DNA from: Prillingera fragicola
Lineage: Eukaryota; Basidiomycota; Tremellomycetes; Trichosporonales; Trichosporonaceae
Assembly: GCA_002335605.1 (NCBI GenBank)
Contig: BEDY01000003.1
Location: 124,001-188,000 of the forward strand
Direction: 5' to 3'
DNA length: 64,000 nt
Shown here piece after piece: positions 10,439 to 21,252 of the stretch. The position numbers and the translations under genes were made by a program. The notes beneath the pieces are model-generated. The model saw nothing but the letters and a program-made list of their open reading frames with translations, made no database searches and was not told the origin of the DNA. Each line of letters opens with the position of its first letter. Within the stretch, counting starts at the first letter, position 1.

Positions 10439-13400
10439 GGTCGACTGAGTAACGACCACATTGTACCGAGAGTAGGTCCTGGTCTATAGCCCTACGACGA
10501 GCTACGACAACGTCGGCGCAAAGCCATCAACCGCCATTCCACCGCAGGAACGCAACGCACGTCACTTGTCTTCCCGCGCAAAACGGTACAACGGTCAGGT
10601 GCTATGCACCCGGCTAACGGACCGTTTGTTAGACGGTCCGTTCGGCATAGTATTGCAGCGCACGCAACGATATGCCGGTTCGCCGGTGAAATGAGCATCC
10701 AGCACCGAGTTCTCGGGGCGAGGTCTCCGGTCAGTCGGCGCCGGACCGTGAAATCGGGGCGGCGGACCATTTCTACCACCATGCATCTGGTCACGCGCTG
10801 CCATAGTTGTCGTCAGGTCGGGACTCGGACCGTATGCTCCGTATACCATCCGCGCCGAGACGGCGACCAAAGAGTTGTACGGTGCAACTTGTACCGCTGT
10901 TGTGCAAAACGGCGGTCGATAAGGCTCGGCCCGCTCGGGGGAAATGTCCCGGGCGGTGGTCACTCGGCGAGTTGTTGTGCCGCCGCCGTCCCCTGCCGCT
11001 CTGTGCCGCTGAGCGGTGTAGTTTAACAGTACATGAGCCTGTGGCGTGCAGTGAGCCGTGTCAGAACAGTCACGAGGTACTGTAACGGTGGTGGTGAGCA
11101 ACATGCAGCGTCTCCATGTTGACCGTCAGGTGCAACATGCTAGCGTCGTTCCGTGAGCTGAGCGCCATATGGTTAGGTCGTCTCCATCATGTGGCATTGT
11201 GGCCCCAACATCCAGCACCAGCAGCTGGAAATACCAATGTTAATACCAACAATCGCGATCACAAGACGTGTTCGCGATGGACTAGTGCCGGGTTTACTAA
11301 CGCACCAAGCCTTGTGGACCAGCTGATATGGATATGGACCGGGAGAAGGAGTTACACGGTTTGGGAGCGACATAGGTTTGTCAGCCAATGAACTAATTAC
11401 ACTGAGGTCATCTGCTTCTTAATGCCCACCTGACCGCGTCAAGTGAGCCTCTATAGCCTGTTACTCGGGATGTTCACTGGATCGGTGGTACTATAGACTC
11501 AGCAAGCGCGCATGACACGGAGCAGACCGAACCGAGAGGTTAACTGGCTGATTTCCGTTCCAGGCTTCCGGAATCCGGGCTCTTGTCATGGTGACACGGA
11601 ATGCAGAGAGCTCCAAGTACAACTGCTGCCCGTACAAGTGGGTTGTGAGTGGGTGTGAGTGGAACTTCGGTCATCACATCGCAAGTGGGCAGCAAAATAC
11701 CTCGGATGTAGATCTCCGTATCGTTAAGACCACGTCATATGGCCCAGTTATTCAGGTTGTCACGGTACTCACTGGATAGTCTCATTCGCCCACACCAAGC
11801 GACAAGACATTGAGCTTCTTGGCAGCAACCATGGCCCGGAGACCGAGCAGTGCGCTACTCGGGGAACTCTTTGTGTCGGCGGAGCGCATATTATCTGTCG
11901 CATGACACCGCCAAGCTCGCGCAGCTCGCTGTTAGACGCATAGCTAGCTTGTGCTTGCTAGAACACGCTCATCATTGACGTTTGTCGGTTAGTTTGAGCG
12001 CAACATTCCACTACTAAACCGGCCACTTCTGTCAATAATGTACCGTCCACCGCTACTACCACTGTGTTCGGCTTGTTGGCGCACTAGATGTCAAGGAAGA
12101 CCGACTCCTTGCAGCAAGGAATAACGGGTTAACAGATCTGCATTTCCAGGGAGAGGACGGGGATGTCTCGTGAAGCTGCAGAGTCACCCATTATTGCTAG
12201 TGTTGCTGTTGACATTCCTCTCACATCGCGACTTGCAGGCACCAAACGGGAGTCTTCTCCGTTAATGGTCTTGTGACACCAGCAGTGGGATGCTTATGCA
12301 CTGCGTCTCTAGTCAATGGCCGACGGCGGCCGCCCAACGGACGCCAGAATGATGAGGCAGACACGGAGATATGACCAGTTGAGAATAGCGTCAGCAACTG
12401 CTTGGTAAGTATATGGTGGAGCGCGTCCCAAACATCAGACCACATGACGTTGAACGGCGACCGCGCAGGCTTTCTGCTCCACAGAGTGGGCTATGAACGT
12501 TGGAGCAGGCTTGACAGTCCGAGGCCGATGTCCATGCACAGTCACCGTTTCATGTTTTGATTCACAATACGTTTGATGCAGATAAGCGGACGAATGAGCC
12601 CTTGGCCGACGGTCAAACAGCTGCTGATGTAAAACGGGCTTCGTCATTGGCCGTCTCGCGTAACAATTCCAGTCACATAGCAAGTCGAGAATCCTGATCT
12701 TTCAGTGCAGTCTCCACCGTATCGTAGTACATGCCATGAGACGCGGTGGCCGAAGCCGTGTAGGCCGCGGGCGAGCATATGTGTTGAGCTAAGACGGCGG
12801 CCATGTTTGGCCGTCCATACTCGGCCACGGACTCGCCTCCTGTCACAAGGTGCTCAGCAGTATGCAAGCCCGATCTAATCTACATGTTGCGCATGGTCTA
12901 CGCCAGCCATAGGATAGATATTGTCCACTCGAAGTCTGGGCCCGGCTTGAACCATTTCATGTCTTTTCCCCCGAGAAATACCAACCTCAGCCAAACAACC
13001 ATCCGAGAATGTTGCGGGCAGAGCCACCGGTCCGGTTTCCGGCGGTACAACGTTCCACCGTGGTAGGAACTCGCCACGAGTGTCAGAGTTTCGTTCCGTT
13101 CACGTCGGAACTGAACTACCAAACGCCAAGGCGCGGAGTAGTATCTCGCCGGGCGACCTGCTCTCGGCGCCGGAGGCACCCACGCCGAGCCCGCGGGGCC
13201 CGCTACAGCGGCCTATCTGCCGAGACGGGCCTAGGTATGGTTGAGACGATTTATCGGCGGCGCGTTGACCGGGGGTTTAGCGGTTGGAAGGGACATCTGT
13301 TGGGCCGCCGCTATATCGGCGTGAGGACCGGCGGATGTATGCCACATCTGAATGCCTTCAACCGGGACTGTGGAAGTACTCGTCTCCCCGTTGAACCCGG

Positions 13401-14401
13401 CGAGCAGCGTTTGACGGCTGTACTATGGGCGCACAATTCCGGAGTATACATGGTGCTCTACTGCCGTAAATGGGCGACGTCAATGAAAGAGACCGGCCAT
13501 CCGCGGTTCAGCGCGCGTAACCGTGACGAAGGCTGCCAAGTGACCGGGGCAGCAAGCGACGCATATCCACGGAATATGCGTCTCATTCCTGCCTGGAAGA
13601 TGAGCCGTGTAGTCCCAGTAAAGTGATTTCCGGCCCGGACAGGAAACGGACAAGGAGACTGCCCGTCGTGCTCGGCGTTGACTGGACAGCTCAGCCGGCG
13701 GTGTGACTCCGGCTTGTCCTCCGGGTCACCGTAAGCGGTGTCAGTTCGGAAGGGCCTTCCGTGGTCATATCCCATCCTGAACCAAGATGCATATGGCTGG
13801 AGATGCAACACCAGCATACCAGGGGCAGTAGAGTTAAAGAAATGTCGTCAGCAACGATTGTCTCGGCATGTTCCAGCATGGTGCCTGAGTGAGATTGTAC
13901 TTCATTATGGTTGTTTTTCAGCTCCGTCCTCTGGCGTCTCGATCCGGGTCACCCTCGACTCGGATCGCAAGATGTGTGGGAGCCCGAGTCTGTCTCCGAT
14001 CCGTTCTCGTTACGTCGGAGAAGATCCGTGCTTAGCTACGAAGCGCGGTAAACCTGCAACGATGGAGTCCACGGCGTCGCCGCGGTGTATTGGTGCCGCC
14101 TTCTACCTGTTGATCATTGTTCTACAGCTGTCGCTCCGACTTAGGGTCATGCGAAGTGACGTCGAATACTCTGGGTGCCCACGCACGGAGGAGTTGGGCA
14201 GGGGAAGACGGGCTTTGCCGGTCTCTCTGGTGCGACTTGCAAGTTCCGCCGATGGACAGCCGGACCGTGTCACTGTCGCACAGCGTGATACTGTACTCAT
14301 CTGGCACTATCATCGCAACGAGGCAGAGCAACGAATTGGAGCTCCCGATGCAAACACACTGGGTCTGGACCAAGGTGCATCACATGCGTATCTACATGGC
14401 G

Positions 14402-14421
14402 GAGTTGTCACTCCGCCGCCA
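14402..14421. repeat. Short hairpin GGCGGAG / CTCCGCC
   Basis: GGCGGAG, a six-base loop TTGTCA, then CTCCGCC form a perfect 7-bp inverted repeat. Its role is unknown and a chance origin is possible in this GC-rich block. Confidence 0.4.
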
Positions 14422-17368
14422 TTGTCCAAGCCTTTTCGGAGGAGCCTCGGCTCTCAGCACGTCTTTCGTTGCAACGCGCACGCAACACACACACGTTCGT
14501 ATGCTTCTGTTCATTGAGCAACATGCTTATTCTCATGTGATCGAGACTTAATCAAGATATGCCAGGAATGGGCCTAGTGCCGTCGGAGGAGTACCTGACA
14601 TGCAGCGGTCGCGACTCTATGACACGGTTCACGAAGTAAACGCTGCACTGCCGGTTTCACCGACCACTTCGCCGTTGGGCTGTTCTGCAGTACTCAATCG
14701 TTAAAATGCACTGAAGATAGAGTTACGGCGGAGAGCTATGCAAGAACATCTTATTGCACCATACTACAGGCGGCGGAGATGATGGGTGTGTATCTACACG
14801 TTTGTGCGATGAATGTTGCACGCAGCCAATCATTGGTGAATGTTTTTGGATTACGAGTGCCACTCATCGACTTTGCCATCCATTTTAATGCCACCGTCTG
14901 CAAGAAATTCAGAGCAATGCCAGAGCTTTGCTGAGCACATTCAGCGGAAACAGAGGCTCGATTGCATTCAACGGAGGAGGAAGCTCGTACATGTCAACTC
15001 CGTTCTTGTCTCCTCCGTGTCTTCATGATGGGAGCTCGACTCCAGTCCGGCGGACAAGTTAAACGTGATTAGCCTCGCCAACATATGGGAACCCTTGCCT
15101 GTCATCATTGCACTCCAAACGAGGCAGCGGTACATTAGGCAAACCGGACGACTGCTGAGCGGCGGCCGCCGCCTGCCCAGTCCATCGGTTCATACCTCTC
15201 GTGTCCGCCGCGAATTTGCAGGTAAATGGGAGATATCCCGAGGACCTTTGACGCCCAAGGAGAATTGCAATGAGCAGCCGTGATCCCACGGAGGCGGCGA
15301 CCAGTGTGGCGAACGAGTCACCGAGTCATCTGGAGACATGTCAATCTCGGTTCGCAAACGACGCTCGTCTGGCCGAGATTAAAATGAGGGTCATGGCCAG
15401 CGATGGCCCGAATATGCCAAGCATTCCTCCACTTCCCCCATCGTCAGATCTGCACGGAGTGTCGGTGCTGGCAAGTTGCAGCGTCACTATGCGATACAGC
15501 TTCCTTTTGAAGGGTTGAGCGGTTCCGCCGCGGGATGGCCGGTCGGCGCTTCCAATGGCGGCGACGGCGCGACGGCGTCGCCTGCGGCTGAGGTACACGA
15601 TGCGATGACCGGTATGGGCGATGAGGTGTCTTTGAGCTCCAAGCATGGAAATAAAACATGCAGATGACGAAATCGTAGGACCCCAGAGATACGGACAAGA
15701 TGTGTAACATTTTCGCGCTAAGATAAGATACGCTGTGGGCTGATGATTGTCCTCAAATGATCTTTGTTATGCTTACCCTTTTCACACCAAGTCTAAACGG
15801 GCAGGCACACGAGCCCTAGTGTCTTCGCCGTTCTCTGCGACTCGCCCAGCCCCTCGTCATCAACAGTGTCGCCCATCGCCGGTGGGGCTTGGGTGGGGGA
15901 GGACGTCCATTGCCGTGCTCAAAGTTCCGTTGACTACCCCACCCTCCATATCCGTGTAAAAATCGGCTGGCAACGGTTCGCAGTGGTCTGTAACGGCTGC
16001 AGATGGAGCACAGAGTCAGCTGATAACGGTCACATGTGTGAGCTAGGTTTTAGAACGGAATGAAGGAGGACGTGAGAGATCGACGCTCAAACAGGCTGGT
16101 CTCATCCTCCCCACCCCCACTCTCCATAGCCCAGATGGCCGGTTTCAGCGCTGGTCGCGGTTTACCGCCCTCAAGAGGTACTTCTAAACGGTCTTGAACG
16201 GAGTAAGAGCGTCATCGTGGGCCGGGGGGAGGGGGCTTGCTGTGTCGCTGGCCTGTTCATACGACGTCAACTCCGGCTCACATCGTGCCAACGCCGTCCT
16301 AACACCTCCTCCCCCACTCCCCCCGCCGTCAACTGCCGCAATTACCTTGCAAGCACCATCTGACCACGCATTTCAACGGGCATCGGAGCTACCTGCGGCA
16401 GTACATCCTGGCATACAGCATCGCGACTGGCATTTCCGCTACCACAAAGCCGTCAGTAGCCTATCCCGTCTTGAACAAAACCGCGCCAGCAATCTTATCT
16501 CCGTGCACATCTCGGCCATTCATAGCCTAATGCCTGGCTATTGATGGCCAGTGCGCCGTTTCCTGGAACCGACCAGTGCCAGTATCTCCCTGCACTAGCC
16601 GTGAGCCGTTAGCTGCCGTTCAGAAGCTGCACGCCGCGCCATCGGTGCTGTAGGTCACGGTGTTTGCAGGGGGACGGACATTCCTTGACCTTCACTCGAC
16701 CGGCGCAGCATTGCTCGCAACGGCGTTCCACCCTCTCGGAATGCATCTGCGCGCGCGGCTCACAAAGGGTGTGGTGTTATGCTTACTTGAGAGAAGCTCC
16801 GTAACATAGAGTATGCGCGGCGCCCGACGCCATTTACCCACCGTTGCCGCCGGCATTGCCGTGGCACCTCCATCGGCGCCGTCTCCATTTACTCCTCGCC
16901 GACCCGCGTATCATACATCGCTTGGAAGTTGACATAGTTTCGCCGAGTCAGTGTACCAGCCGTGGAAATAGGCGCGGGGTGGTATACGGCCGAGCAAGGA
17001 CTGGAAGTTGGCCGGAGTTCAGCTGTTTGTGGATATGTGCGTCTCATCGGTGTATCCAACCGCCAAGAGTCAAGAGTACCGGAGTAGCTTCGGCTCCCAC
17101 TGCTCGGGTGACACTGAACTGAACGGCTCATCTTCGGTGTTCAGGCCGCCGTTAACGTACGTAGTGTAGACCCACCATGCCAAGGTCAGTGGACATCCAA
17201 TTAGCCTCTTGAAACTGTGCGGGCGCCGAGTAATCATCGGCCAAGCACACATCAGCGGCGGAGTGGCCATGTCCGCCAAGCAGTTCGTCACGGCCACCGA
17301 GCTGTATCCATGTTACCAAGTAGTTTACGCGGTTGACGAGCATGTCTCGGCCGTGGGTGGCCATTTGC

Positions 17369-17491
17369 CCGAGTAGCGGCCCTCGCCGCCATCACGGCCG
17401 CTGAGTCGTTGTCTGTGGTGTGCCATCGATACCGACCGCACCGATGTCAGCGACGAGATCTACGCGGACGCCGAGTAGCGGTCCTCGCCGC
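17369..17491 (+). repeat. Pair of 21-nt direct repeats
   Basis: The segments 17369-17389 and 17471-17491 are identical except for one base. They begin CCGAGTAGCGG and end CCTCGCCGC, and are 102 nt apart. They lie in the same part of the gene-free block as the ATCCTCGG motif cluster. Confidence 0.75.
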
Positions 17492-17625
17492 TTGTCTACA
17501 TGGCCAAGCCGGCCTGCTCAGCGGAGGCCGGTGCGAGTGCCAAACAGGCGATACTCGGCCCTCGTGTCGTAAGCCGATACTAGGAGCGGAGCTCGTCTCG
17601 CTCCAAGGCCAAGCAACCCCGGCGT

Positions 17626-17983
17626 ATCCTCGGGCTCACTTACCCAATCAACACATAGGTTAAGCTCATGCCCAACTGCGACGCCAGCATGAGCGTTGTG
17701 CGCACGAGACGCGCATCGGTATATCCTCGGCACACCGTACACGGCCCGCTGTAGTACGATATTGCACCGTGCGGTAGTAATTTCGGTCTATCCTCGGCGA
17801 GCTCCACCGTTCCGGCCAAACGGCCGCCGGACAAAGGCCCATTCTTGGCAGCTAAACGCCAGTGCAGTTATCGAAAAACCTGCAACAAGGTTCATCCTCG
17901 GTACTCTCGGCGACGGTCGCCGGTGTATCGTCGGCGCTCGCGCCCGTAGGCCGACTCGGCGAGGTGCACCGGGCGATCCTCGG
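17626..17983 (+). repeat. Cluster of five ATCCTCGG motifs
   Basis: The 8-mer ATCCTCGG occurs at 17626, 17723, 17790, 17894 and 17976, spaced 97, 67, 104 and 82 nt apart. Random sequence would give far fewer in 360 bp. Surrounding bases often continue CGGCGAG or CGGCAC. It reads as a decayed tandem array or a cluster of protein-binding sites. Confidence 0.7.
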
Positions 17984-18525
17984 CCCGCACCGCACCGCAC
18001 CGCACCGGCAGGTCATGGCCGGGATGGAGATACGCCGGGGCAGTATCGTCGCACCGATGAGCCGATCGGCAGATGCTAGGATTCCAGCATGCCGCTGTTC
18101 GGTGTAGTGTTGTACCGCTCGCCAGCGGGGGCTGTTGAAGCGACTAGCGACAGGCGGATATCGCTACTCGGTGGTGTGCACTCCGCCGAGGAATGGTGCT
18201 GCCAAACCCACTAGATATGCTCGTCGTGCGTCTGGGGCCACTGGATGCCGAGGAAGCTGTCCAAGTGGCATGGTCCTCGCGTGGTGGAGACCACCGCTCG
18301 TCGCTCTTGCGGCCCTTGGCCATACTTGCAGTCTTCTACGTATTGTTTGGTTCCCTTGGAAGTAGGCATGCCCGCTCCAAGATCCACATCAGGTGTCTGC
18401 CCCAAGCCCGGTCGCGACCTCATGACAAAATGCATCTCACCACACGGTGCACAACTCCCAAATCTATGCTCCTGCCTCTCCTACACATTAACACAAACTC
18501 GGTCCCACCAAATGGGTACGGCGAC

Positions 18526-19641
18526 CTAATGCGCACGCGCAGGGACGGTAAAGTTCCTCCTGTTAAGCAACAATCCCTTGATAGCCCTAACCTCACGCCT
18601 GACCGCGTCCCACTCCTCGCTCTTGGCCGGGGGCAGGCCGAGGCCGTCACTGGCAGTCTGGCCGGTGACGTTTCCACCCGCCTTGGCGAGGTTGGAGCTG
18701 AGTGTCCCGAGGCCCACGCTCGTGGGCGAGCCGGGGACGCCCCATGCCGAGCCGCTCACGCCGCGGGAGACAAAGAGCTCGCGGTGGAGCACCGAAGTGT
18801 ACCCCTCGACAGTGGAGATGAGGGACGTGCGCGTCGTGGCTGTCGCGTCGAGGCTGCCCGCGAGCTCTTTGAGCGCAGCCGAGAGCGGGGTGACGTCGGC
18901 GTGCATCTTGACGGGAGGGAGGGACACGACGCTTTCGCCGTCGGCGGTGGAGATTGTTGCGCTGTGCGGGGAACCCGGGCGTTGGGGGCTGGGCGGCGCG
19001 AGCGCCTTTGTGTCCTTCTTATCGGGGCTCGCGTCCTTTTTCTTCTCGTCGTCACTGACGCGCGAAGTGCGGGATGCGCGAGATGAGATGCGCACGAGAG
19101 CGCGGTCCTCCTTCTTCTCCTCCTCGGTACGCTCGGGGTACAGACCTCCGTCGCGAATCTCACGCAAGCGCTGGAGCATGCCGCGCCACCGGTCCCGCTG
19201 GGGGGCGACGAGGGCCAAACGAGCGGAGAATGTTGCGTGAAGAAGGGGCAGAAGGAAGATGTTCCACACACCGGCGAGAACTGCGCCGCCGCCAAGAACG
19301 AGAGAGACAATGTAGCCTAGGCGCTTGAGCTGGGTGGGGAGGGATGAGTGACGGACGGCAGGAGGGCGCGCATCTAGATGGTGCACCAGTGGTGCAGGAC
19401 CGTGCTTGGCGACAGCTGCTGCGGTGAGACCTGCGGGGACGACATTCTGCGCGTAAGGAGGTGCGGCGAGAGAAGGAGATGCCGGAGGAGGAGATGGGGA
19501 TGAGGCGGATGAGGCCGATGTGGGTGCTGGTGTGCTGGCGGCTGGGGTAGGTGAGGATGAGAATGCTTCTGGTGCTGCTGGCGCTGCTGGAGTGACCCAT
19601 GGCGGCGGTGGCGCAGCTGCTGGAGTGTCTCCGTTTGTCAT
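18526..19641 (-). CDS. Predicted one-span membrane protein, Pro/Ala-rich N-terminus
   Basis: An intronless gene of 371 codons starting MTNGDTPAAAPPPPW; an upstream in-frame start would add 30 residues and is less likely. Residues 1-85 are Pro/Ala/Ser-rich. A single hydrophobic span, YIVSLVLGGGAVLAGVWNIF, lies near residues 110-130. It is followed by LLPLLHATFSARLALVAPQR and a charged helical stretch. The C-terminal part is polar with Ser/Thr-rich linkers. The layout (one span, then a coiled-coil-like region) recalls peroxisomal docking proteins of the Pex14/Pex17 type, but I see no diagnostic motif, so this is a guess. It is divergent from ATG12 with 227 bp between the start codons. Confidence 0.65.
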   Translation of the reverse strand: MTNGDTPAAAPPPPWVTPAAPAAPEAFSSSPTPAASTPAPTSASSASSPSPPPASPSLAAPPYAQNVVPAGLTAAAVAKHGPAPLVHHLDARPPAVRHSSLPTQLKRLGYIVSLVLGGGAVLAGVWNIFLLPLLHATFSARLALVAPQRDRWRGMLQRLREIRDGGLYPERTEEEKKEDRALVRISSRASRTSRVSDDEKKKDASPDKKDTKALAPPSPQRPGSPHSATISTADGESVVSLPPVKMHADVTPLSAALKELAGSLDATATTRTSLISTVEGYTSVLHRELFVSRGVSGSAWGVPGSPTSVGLGTLSSNLAKAGGNVTGQTASDGLGLPPAKSEEWDAVRREVRAIKGLLLNRRNFTVPARAH

Positions 19642-19868
19642 TGTTGGAATGGGGGATGAGATGAATGAGAGAATGGCAGTGTTCTTCTTGATACCCGGGA
19701 AAAGACCCAACCGGTCCAAGGGTCTCACCACGTGTCAAACACGTGACATGGGTGGCAACAGATTCCATTTTTGATCCCGTCGTCACCCAGGCCGGCGCGT
19801 GCAATGACGCTCAACCTCTTGCACACTCTGAACGATAACCATTCGACCTTTTGTCAACAAACAGCACT

Positions 19869-20755
19869 ATGGCTACACAAGCTGAAGGTAGGTAGACGCA
19901 GCAGAAAGCTATACGAATGTAGCAGACGCTGCAGTGATTGCTGACACGCTCAGCCGCACCCGGCACACCAGCCATCTCCCCTGCCGCAGCCAACGCGCTC
20001 GACACGTACAAGACAAAGGATGTGTCAAAGAGTGAGTACGATGGGATCCGGGAGAGGAGGTTGCTGACGCGCGTCTCTCTTCAATTGGCACGTTGGTCTG
20101 TCTCCCCTCGCCCGTGTGACCGCATATCCATTGACCCATTCGCATACCGTCGCCACCGTTCATCTCGCCTATCTACCTACTGACATAACTCGCGCCTGCA
20201 GTCGTGGTCCGCTTCAAATCAATCGGATCAGCCCCAGTGATGAAGAATAATGTCTTCAAGGTCACGGCTGGAAACAAGTTTCAGGCTGTCATTGTCTTCT
20301 TGAGAGGCCAGTTGGGCCTGAAGGCTGGAGATTCATTGGTGAGTGTCGCGGGCTGAGCAGTTGGCAAAACGCGTTGGGACGATGTGGAGGGCGGAAGGCC
20401 TTGCGAGGTGGATGGTTGAGCTGTGCCCAAATTGTGCTCGCGTGTTTGCGCCCCTAGTAACACTGGGCCACTTGACACTAGATCCTGCACCGGAACCAAG
20501 GTGTGGGCAGGGTGCCAACTGACACTGCAGTTCACCTACATCAACGGATCCTTCGCACCAACACCCGACGACACTGTCGGCTCCCTCTTCGCCTGTTTCG
20601 GAACGGACGGCCACTTGATCGTCAACTACAGGTGAGTGTCGAGGAGTAGCTAGACGCTGGTCTGGCGGTCACGGCGCAGATGCTCCGCGCCATCTCCTCT
20701 CCCTCGAAACGCACAGCCGAGCTTACGCCACAGCAACACCCAGGCCTGGGGATGA
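19869..20755 (+). CDS. ATG12: Ubiquitin-like autophagy protein ATG12
   Basis: Five exons (19869-19887, 19954-20031, 20202-20338, 20531-20631, 20734-20755) give 118 residues. The ubiquitin-like fold is clear: [71 protein letters not shown], ending SNTQAWG. The C-terminal Gly is the residue joined to ATG5 through ATG7 and ATG10, and the conjugate promotes ATG8 lipidation on autophagosomes. The final exon is only 22 nt and carries this essential tail. Introns of 66, 170, 192 and 102 nt are long for this window. The N-terminal 30 residues are a short variable extension, as usual in the family. Confidence 0.95.
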
Positions 20756-21252
20756 GCTCCTCGCGTCCCAGCCTCTCGCGTCTCCACATCGATATCCTAT
20801 ACCCCGCATTGTACTCGCACAAGTCTGCATCCTACCCTGGCTCCCTATTTCAATCCTCTCAGCAGTCTTTCATACCTGGCTTTACTAACTCTTCCCTGTA
20901 CCAACTGCTGAGCGTCGGAAGCAGGCGGCTCAGAGACTCAAGACGTACTGCGTCTATGCTCCAGGTTTCGCGTTTCTGTCAAACAAGGCCGAGCCCAGCT
21001 GCTCAAGCCCAAGCTGTACGTGTACTCATCAGGCGCAGCATGTTTCGCGCCGAACAGCACAACAGCGCTTTGTGCGCGTGGCTCACATGCCGTCAGTCCG
21101 GCAGAGGAGTTGGCACGGCCAATGCATATGCAACAAGTCTATGAGATAAGTGTACAGCCTGCCCGTCAGAGTCGGCGGGGAGTGGAGAAGCGGAACAAAG
21201 GATAAACGCGGCGCGGGAGAGAGAGAGATACACGTCCTCGGAACGCCGTGTT
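20756..21252. other. Intergenic region between convergent genes
   Basis: About 500 bp between the end of ATG12 (+) and the end of the SGNH hydrolase gene (-). No gene is supported; it should hold the two 3' untranslated regions. Confidence 0.4.

Larger units (their letters stand above)
9841..18525. other. Gene-free block with short degenerate repeats
   Basis: About 8.7 kb without a gene I can recognise on either strand. Open frames reach 259 codons but show no domain, no consistent codon bias and no plausible splice joins. CG dinucleotides remain frequent, so the block does not look eroded by CpG deamination. It starts directly after a tRNA gene. Short imperfect direct repeats, listed separately, lie near both ends. 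It may be an old transposon graveyard or a centromere-type region; neither can be shown from sequence alone. Confidence 0.5.

Noticed and set aside
13009..14517. Open frames of 205 and 259 codons in the gene-free block
   Set aside because: They have Arg/Ser-rich composition, no domain and no codon bias like the genuine genes, and long open frames arise easily in GC-rich DNA.
9841..18525. A defence island, CRISPR array or prokaryotic-type system
   Set aside because: The window is eukaryotic (spliceosomal introns, nuclear tRNAs, proteasome and Arp2/3 genes), and no regular spacer-repeat array is present.
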